Assembly: GCA_001796045.1 (NCBI GenBank)
Contig: MGLN01000165.1
Span: 1 to 9,254 of the forward strand
Reading direction: 5' to 3'
Origin: Caulobacterales bacterium RIFOXYB1_FULL_67_16
Lineage (GTDB): Bacteria > Pseudomonadota > Alphaproteobacteria > Caulobacterales > Caulobacteraceae
DNA: 9,254 nucleotides
Shown: one piece after another, positions 6,051 through 9,254 of the stretch
Layout: each line of letters opens with the position of its first letter
How positions within the stretch are numbered: the stretch's first letter is position 1
Program-made: the position numbers and the translations under genes
The notes under the pieces: model-generated
Told to the model about the DNA's origin: nothing
Database searches by the model: none
Seen by the model: only the letters and a program-made list of their open reading frames with translations

Positions 6051-6707
6051 ATGCCCCAGAGCTATGTTCGCGCGCTCGATCTGCCGCAGGTGATCCCGGT
6101 CTTTCCCCTGGGCGGCGCCATCCTGCTGCCGCGCGGGCAACTGCCGCTGAACATCTTCGAGCCGCGCTATCTGAACATGATCGACGACGCCATGGCCGGG
6201 GATCGGATCATCGGCCTGATCCAGCCCCGGGGCGGCGACCCGGCCCTGCCGGGCCTGTCTCCGGTCGGCTGCGCCGGGCGGATCACCAGTTTCGCCGAAA
6301 CCTCGGACGGGCGGTACCTGATCACCCTGTCGGGGGTGTCGCGGTTCCGCATCGCCGCCGAACTGCCGTCCAAGACCCCCTATCGTCAGGTGCGGGCCGC
6401 CTTCGACGCCTATGAGGCCGACCTGGCGCCCCCGCCGGAGGAGCCCGACTTCGATCGCCACGGCTTTCTCGACGCCCTGCGCGCCTATATGACCCGTCGC
6501 CTGCTGGACATCGACTGGGACACGGCCGAGACCGCGCCGATGGAGGCCCTGGTCAACAGCCTGGCCATGGCCCTGCCCTTCGAACCGGCCGAGAAACAGG
6601 CCCTGCTGGAGGCCATGGGCCTGATGGACCGCGCCGAGGCCCTGACCGCCCTCCTCCGCATCGACGCCGCCGACGGCGGCGACGACGCCGCGCCTTCGAT
6701 TCAGTAG
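6051..6707 (+). CDS. LON N-terminal (substrate-binding) domain protein
   Basis: The 218 residues match the stand-alone LON substrate-binding domain family, without the AAA+ ATPase or peptidase parts of Lon. Seen: IPVFPLGGAILLPRGQLPLNIFEPRYLNMIDDAM (15-48, quoted in part; the hallmark is hydrophobic-P-L near 20 and NIFEPRY at 34-40), GCAGRI (73-78), YLITLSGVSRFRI (89-101), a charged linker, and a C-terminal helical bundle (about 134-205, LPFEPAEKQALLEA). Function of stand-alone proteins is unclear; binding of unfolded or degron-bearing proteins as an adaptor is a common suggestion. ATG 6051 has AAGGAG five bases upstream. It follows cnoX by 90 bp filled mainly by two repeats. The last codons and the TAG stop overlap a degenerate copy of the same repeat, so the C-terminal end may have been reshaped by it. 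Confidence 0.93.
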   Translation: MPQSYVRALDLPQVIPVFPLGGAILLPRGQLPLNIFEPRYLNMIDDAMAGDRIIGLIQPRGGDPALPGLSPVGCAGRITSFAETSDGRYLITLSGVSRFRIAAELPSKTPYRQVRAAFDAYEADLAPPPEEPDFDRHGFLDALRAYMTRRLLDIDWDTAETAPMEALVNSLAMALPFEPAEKQALLEAMGLMDRAEALTALLRIDAADGGDDAAPSIQ

Positions 6708-6722
6708 CGCAATGCGACAGGC
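6692..6722 (+). repeat. Degenerate copy of the hairpin repeat overlapping the LON-domain stop
   Basis: AGTAGCGC-AATGCG-ACAGGC (6703-6722) aligns with the repeat core with small deletions, and a GCCT at 6692-6695 could be the left arm with a few extra bases. The TAG in the repeat's conserved AGTAGCGC is the stop codon (6705-6707) of the LON-domain gene. A GATTC (6698-6702) CcrM-type site is included. Confidence 0.45.
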
Positions 6723-6734
6723 CCCCCTTCAACG

Positions 6735-6762
6735 GCCTCAAGTAGCGCGAAGCGCGATAGGC
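6735..6762 (+). repeat. 28-bp hairpin repeat, copy 3
   Basis: Identical over all 28 bases to copy 4. Together with the following CCACTAAAGAA it forms the first unit of a 38-bp tandem duplication that fills the gap before the Trm112-like gene. Confidence 0.9.
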
Positions 6763-6772
6763 CACTAAAGAA

Positions 6773-6800
6773 GCCTCAAGTAGCGCGAAGCGCGATAGGC
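6773..6800 (+). repeat. 28-bp hairpin repeat, copy 4, 8 nt before the Trm112-like start
   Basis: Second unit of the tandem pair; followed by CACCAAAA and ATG 6809. The closing arm carries TAGG (6796-6799), the only purine-rich Shine-Dalgarno-like tetramer near this start, 9 nt upstream of the ATG. Base pairing of GCCT with AGGC would hide it. Confidence 0.9.
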
Positions 6801-6808
6801 CACCAAAA

Positions 6809-7003
6809 ATGAGCGACGCCTTCAACACCCCCGTCTCGGTCGATCCCCGCCTGCTCGAGGTGCTGGTCTGCCCCGTCACGCGCGGCAAGCTGACCTATGA
6901 CCGCGACGCCAATGAGCTGATCTCGGCCGGCGCCAAACTGGCCTATCCGATCCGCGAAGGCGTGCCGATCATGCTGGCCGAGGAAGCCCGTCCGCTAGAC
7001 TAG
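6809..7003 (+). CDS. Trm112/YcaR-like small protein
   Basis: The 64 residues match the small bacterial Trm112-like family (E. coli YcaR is about 60 residues). Seen: VDPRLLEVLVCPVTRGKLTYDRDANELIS (11-39, quoted in part) and AYPIREGVPIML (45-56), the two family hallmarks. Eukaryotic Trm112 activates several methyltransferases for tRNA, rRNA and release factors; for the bacterial forms a similar partner role is plausible but mostly unproven. Only one cysteine (Cys21) remains, so a zinc site is not evident. No normal Shine-Dalgarno sequence is visible: the start follows repeat copy 4 by eight bases. It is co-directional with its neighbours and probably in one transcript with them. Confidence 0.92.
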   Translation: MSDAFNTPVSVDPRLLEVLVCPVTRGKLTYDRDANELISAGAKLAYPIREGVPIMLAEEARPLD

Positions 7004-7053
7004 GCGCCGCTCCGCCCGCCCTGAACATCTCACCGGCCCGGCGCACCCAGCGG

Positions 7054-7081
7054 GCCTCAAGCAGCGCGAAGCGCGATAGGC
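7054..7081 (+). repeat. 28-bp hairpin repeat, copy 5, 6 nt before the gshB start
   Basis: One base differs from copies 3 and 4 (CAAGCAGC instead of CAAGTAGC), outside the inner stem. It runs on as CCAAGC straight into ATG 7088, sharing the CCAAG tail with copy 2. TAGG at 7077-7080 is 7 nt from the ATG and is the only candidate ribosome-binding sequence. Confidence 0.9.
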
Positions 7082-7087
7082 CCAAGC

Positions 7088-8044
7088 ATGACCCTCAAAG
7101 TCGCCCTCCAGATGGACCCGATCGAGGCCGTCGACATCGCCGGGGACACCAGCTTCCTGATGGCCGAGACGGCCCAGGCGCGCGGGCACCGGCTGTGGGT
7201 CTATGATTTCCGCACCCTGGCCCTTGAGGAGGGCCGCCTCTACTGCCGCGCCCGGCCGATCACCGTGCGGCGCGAGGTCGGCAACCACGTCGACTTCGGC
7301 GACTGGGTGCGACTGGACTTGGCCGAGGACGTGGACGTGATCCTGATGCGCCAGGATCCGCCCTTCGACATGGCCTATGTCACCGCCACCTATCTGCTGG
7401 AGACGGTCCATCCCAGGACCCTGGTGGTCAACGACCCGGCCCAGGTGCGCTCTGCGCCCGAGAAACTGCTGGTCACCGCCTTCCCCGGCCTCCAGCCCCC
7501 GACCCTGATCTCGGCCGACCCCGTCGCCCTGACCGCCTTCCACCGGAAGCACGGCGACGTGGTGCTGAAGCCCCTGCATGGCAACGGCGGTTCGGGCGTG
7601 GTCAAACTGCGCGCCGACGACCCCAATCTGGACGCCCTGATCGAGATCCACGCCGCCGCCAGCCGCGATCCCCTGGTGATCCAGAAATTCATCCCCGCCG
7701 TGTCCAAGGGCGACAAGCGGATCATCCTGATCGACGGCGAGCCCGTCGGGGCCATCAACCGCGTCCCGGCGGCGGGCGCCGTCCGCTCCAACCTGCACGT
7801 CGGCGGCACGGCCATGCCGGTCGAGCTGACGGCCCGTGACCACGAGATCTGCGCCGCCATCGGCCCGACCCTGAAGGCGCGCGGCCTGATCTTCGTCGGC
7901 ATCGACGTGATCGGCGACTATCTGACCGAGATCAACGTCACCTCTCCCACCGGCGCCCAGCAGTTGAAGACCTTCACCGGCGTCGACGCCACGGCCCTGA
8001 TGTGGGACGTGATCGAGAAGAAGCGATCCGCGCAGGTTGCGTGA
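7088..8044 (+). CDS. gshB: Glutathione synthetase
   Basis: GshB joins gamma-glutamylcysteine and glycine with ATP to make glutathione in the cytosol. At 318 residues it matches the bacterial ATP-grasp enzyme (E. coli about 316). Seen: MTLKVALQMDPIEAVDIAGDTSFLMAEAAQ-type N-terminus (D10, I12 region), LMRQDPPFDMAYVTATYLLE (86-105), the ATP-grasp glycine loop KPLHGNGGSG (161-170), IQKFIPAVSKGDKRIILI (198-215) and the metal/ATP-binding end GIDVIGDYLTEINVTSPTG (271-289) with Glu281 and Asn283. All expected catalytic blocks are intact. It begins 84 bp after the Trm112-like gene; the start follows repeat copy 5 by six bases with no ordinary Shine-Dalgarno sequence. Downstream, the ComM gene begins 59 bp later. 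Confidence 0.97.
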   Translation: MTLKVALQMDPIEAVDIAGDTSFLMAETAQARGHRLWVYDFRTLALEEGRLYCRARPITVRREVGNHVDFGDWVRLDLAEDVDVILMRQDPPFDMAYVTATYLLETVHPRTLVVNDPAQVRSAPEKLLVTAFPGLQPPTLISADPVALTAFHRKHGDVVLKPLHGNGGSGVVKLRADDPNLDALIEIHAAASRDPLVIQKFIPAVSKGDKRIILIDGEPVGAINRVPAAGAVRSNLHVGGTAMPVELTARDHEICAAIGPTLKARGLIFVGIDVIGDYLTEINVTSPTGAQQLKTFTGVDATALMWDVIEKKRSAQVA

Positions 8045-8103
8045 CCGCTACTTGAATTAGATTTCAGTTCATGGTCTGTTCTCTTTGGAAGCGGGAGAAG
8101 ACC
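8045..8103 (+). promoter_or_regulatory. AT-rich leader of the ComM/YifB gene
   Basis: This 59-bp gap is less GC-rich than its surroundings and may hold a promoter, although no clear pair of boxes stands out (TTGAAT at 8053-8058 is a weak -35 candidate). GGGAG (8093-8097) with a 6-nt spacer is a good Shine-Dalgarno sequence for ATG 8104. The start of the gap, CGCTACTTGAA, reads on the minus strand as TTCAAGTAGCG, the left part of the hairpin repeat in inverted orientation. Confidence 0.35.
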
Positions 8104-9254
8104 ATGGTCGCGCGGGTTGTCACGGTCGCCTTTGACGGGGTCGAGGCCCGGCGTGTGGATGTCGAGGTCCAGTTGGTCGGCCAGGATCAGCAGACGGTAT
8201 TCAACATCGTCGGCCTGCCGGACAAGGCGGTGGCCGAGAGCCGCGAACGGGTTCGCGGGGCCTTCGCCGGCATCGGCCTGGCCCTGCCGGCGCGGCGGAT
8301 CATCGCCAATCTGGCCCCCGCAGACCTGCCCAAGGAGGGCAGTCATTTCGACCTGCCCATCGCCCTGGCCCTGATGGCGGCCATGGGAGTGATCGCCCCC
8401 GACGCCCTGGACGGCTGGGCCGCCATCGGCGAACTGGGGCTGGACGGTCAGATCGCCCGGGTCGGCGGCGCCCTGCCGGCCGCCGTGGCCGCCGACGCCA
8501 TGGGCCTGGGCCTGAACTGTCCCGAGGCCACGGGGCCAGAGGCCGCCTGGGCCGGCGGGGCCCGCATCCTGGCGCCCCGGTCCCTGATCGCCCTGGTCAA
8601 TCATTTCAAGGGAAGCCAGGTCCTGCGTGCGCCGGAACCGGGGCCCCTGGCCGGCGGCAAGGCCGTGCCCGACCTGCGCGAGGTCAAGGGCCAGGAAGGC
8701 GCCAAACGGGCGCTGGAGATCGCGGCGGCCGGCGGCCACAACCTGCTGTTCATCGGCCCGCCGGGGTCGGGCAAGTCGATGATGGCCCAGCGCCTGCCCG
8801 GCCTCCTGCCGCCCCTGACCTCGCAGGAGCTGCTGGAGACCTCGATGGTCTGGTCGGTCGCCGGCCTGATCGAGCGCGGGGCGCTGACCCGGGACCGCCC
8901 TTTCCGCAGCCCGCATCATTCCGCCTCGATGGCCGCCCTGACCGGCGGGGGTCTGCGGGCCAAGCCGGGCGAAGCGTCGCTGGCGCACAACGGCGTCCTC
9001 TTCCTCGACGAACTGCCCGAATACAGCGCCCAGGCCCTGGATTCGCTGCGCGCGCCCCTGGAGACGGGCGAGATCGTGGTGGCCCGGGCCAACGCCCATA
9101 TCCGCTATCCGGCCCGGTTCCAGCTGGTGGCGGCGATGAATCCCTGTCGCTGCGGGATGGGCGGAGCCGGTCGGGGGGCCTGCGGCAAGGCTCCGCGCTG
9201 CCAGCGGGACTATCAGAACCGGGTGTCCGGCCCGATGTTCGACCGGATCGACCT
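8104..9254 (+). CDS. comM: ComM/YifB family AAA+ ATPase (Mg-chelatase-like), 3' end outside the window
   Basis: ComM is a hexameric helicase that promotes branch migration during natural transformation; many bacteria without known competence also carry it (YifB). The first 383 of about 510 residues are visible. An N-terminal Lon-protease-like domain (about 1-165, with VEVQLVGQDQQTVFNIVGLPDKAVAESRERV quoted in part) is followed by DLREVKGQEGAKRALEIAAAGGHNLLFIG, Walker A GPPGSGKS (218-225), FRSPHHSAS (267-275), Walker B VLFLDE (298-303), and the sensor-1/zinc-type segment MNPCRCG (345-351) with further Cys360 and Cys366. The frame is intact to the last base, ending at the conserved FDRID. ATG 8104 has GGGAG six bases upstream. 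I use the symbol for family membership; a role in DNA uptake in this organism is not shown. Confidence 0.95.
   Translation, partial: MVARVVTVAFDGVEARRVDVEVQLVGQDQQTVFNIVGLPDKAVAESRERVRGAFAGIGLALPARRIIANLAPADLPKEGSHFDLPIALALMAAMGVIAPDALDGWAAIGELGLDGQIARVGGALPAAVAADAMGLGLNCPEATGPEAAWAGGARILAPRSLIALVNHFKGSQVLRAPEPGPLAGGKAVPDLREVKGQEGAKRALEIAAAGGHNLLFIGPPGSGKSMMAQRLPGLLPPLTSQELLETSMVWSVAGLIERGALTRDRPFRSPHHSASMAALTGGGLRAKPGEASLAHNGVLFLDELPEYSAQALDSLRAPLETGEIVVARANAHIRYPARFQLVAAMNPCRCGMGGAGRGACGKAPRCQRDYQNRVSGPMFDRID

Noticed and set aside
5973..7081. The repeats as a CRISPR array
   Set aside because: Paired copies are separated by only 9-10 bases and the others by whole genes; there are no uniform unique spacers and no cas genes.

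Overview
The window is GC-rich, densely coded DNA from an alphaproteobacterium. The hrcA-grpE pair divergent from rph, a ProXp-ala-type deacylase, a thioredoxin-TPR chaperedoxin with an intact WCGPC site and very high GC at third codon positions all point to Caulobacterales, with a Brevundimonas-like genome my best guess. This rests on gene content and remembered protein families, not on a search. No rRNA, tRNA, insertion sequence, CRISPR array or prophage gene is visible.

Layout. (1) 1-144 is the 3' tail of an unidentified + strand gene. It converges on hrcA-grpE across a roughly 120-bp imperfect palindrome (140-259). (2) 272-2019 on the minus strand is hrcA-grpE, the heat-shock repressor and the DnaK nucleotide-exchange factor. 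Their stop and GTG start overlap. (3) A 46-bp divergent gap separates hrcA from rph (RNase PH). A small six-cysteine lipoprotein follows rph, and then converges on a minus-strand DUF6065-like gene across a short hairpin. (4) The DUF6065-like gene is divergent from a trans-editing Pro-tRNA deacylase gene (38-bp gap). (5) A 383-bp intergenic region holds a perfect 12-bp-stem palindrome and the presumed promoter of the next group. (6) 5052 to the window end is a + strand run: cnoX (thioredoxin-TPR), a LON N-terminal-domain protein, a Trm112/YcaR-like small protein, gshB (glutathione synthetase) and the start of a ComM/YifB AAA+ ATPase gene cut by the window edge.

Functional themes are protein folding and stress (HrcA, GrpE, CnoX, LON-domain protein), tRNA maturation and translation quality (RNase PH, ProXp-ala, Trm112) and thiol redox (CnoX, GshB).

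The most unusual signal is a 28-bp hairpin-forming repeat family: five good copies within 1.1 kb, all in one orientation. They fill the three successive gaps before the LON-domain, trm112 and gshB genes, with the last copy of each gap ending 7-13 nt before the start codon. A degenerate copy appears to supply the LON-domain stop codon. Two of the three genes have no other visible Shine-Dalgarno sequence, and the closing arm of each hairpin carries TAGG at ribosome-binding distance. The repeats may therefore be domesticated translation-control elements rather than passive intergenic repeats.
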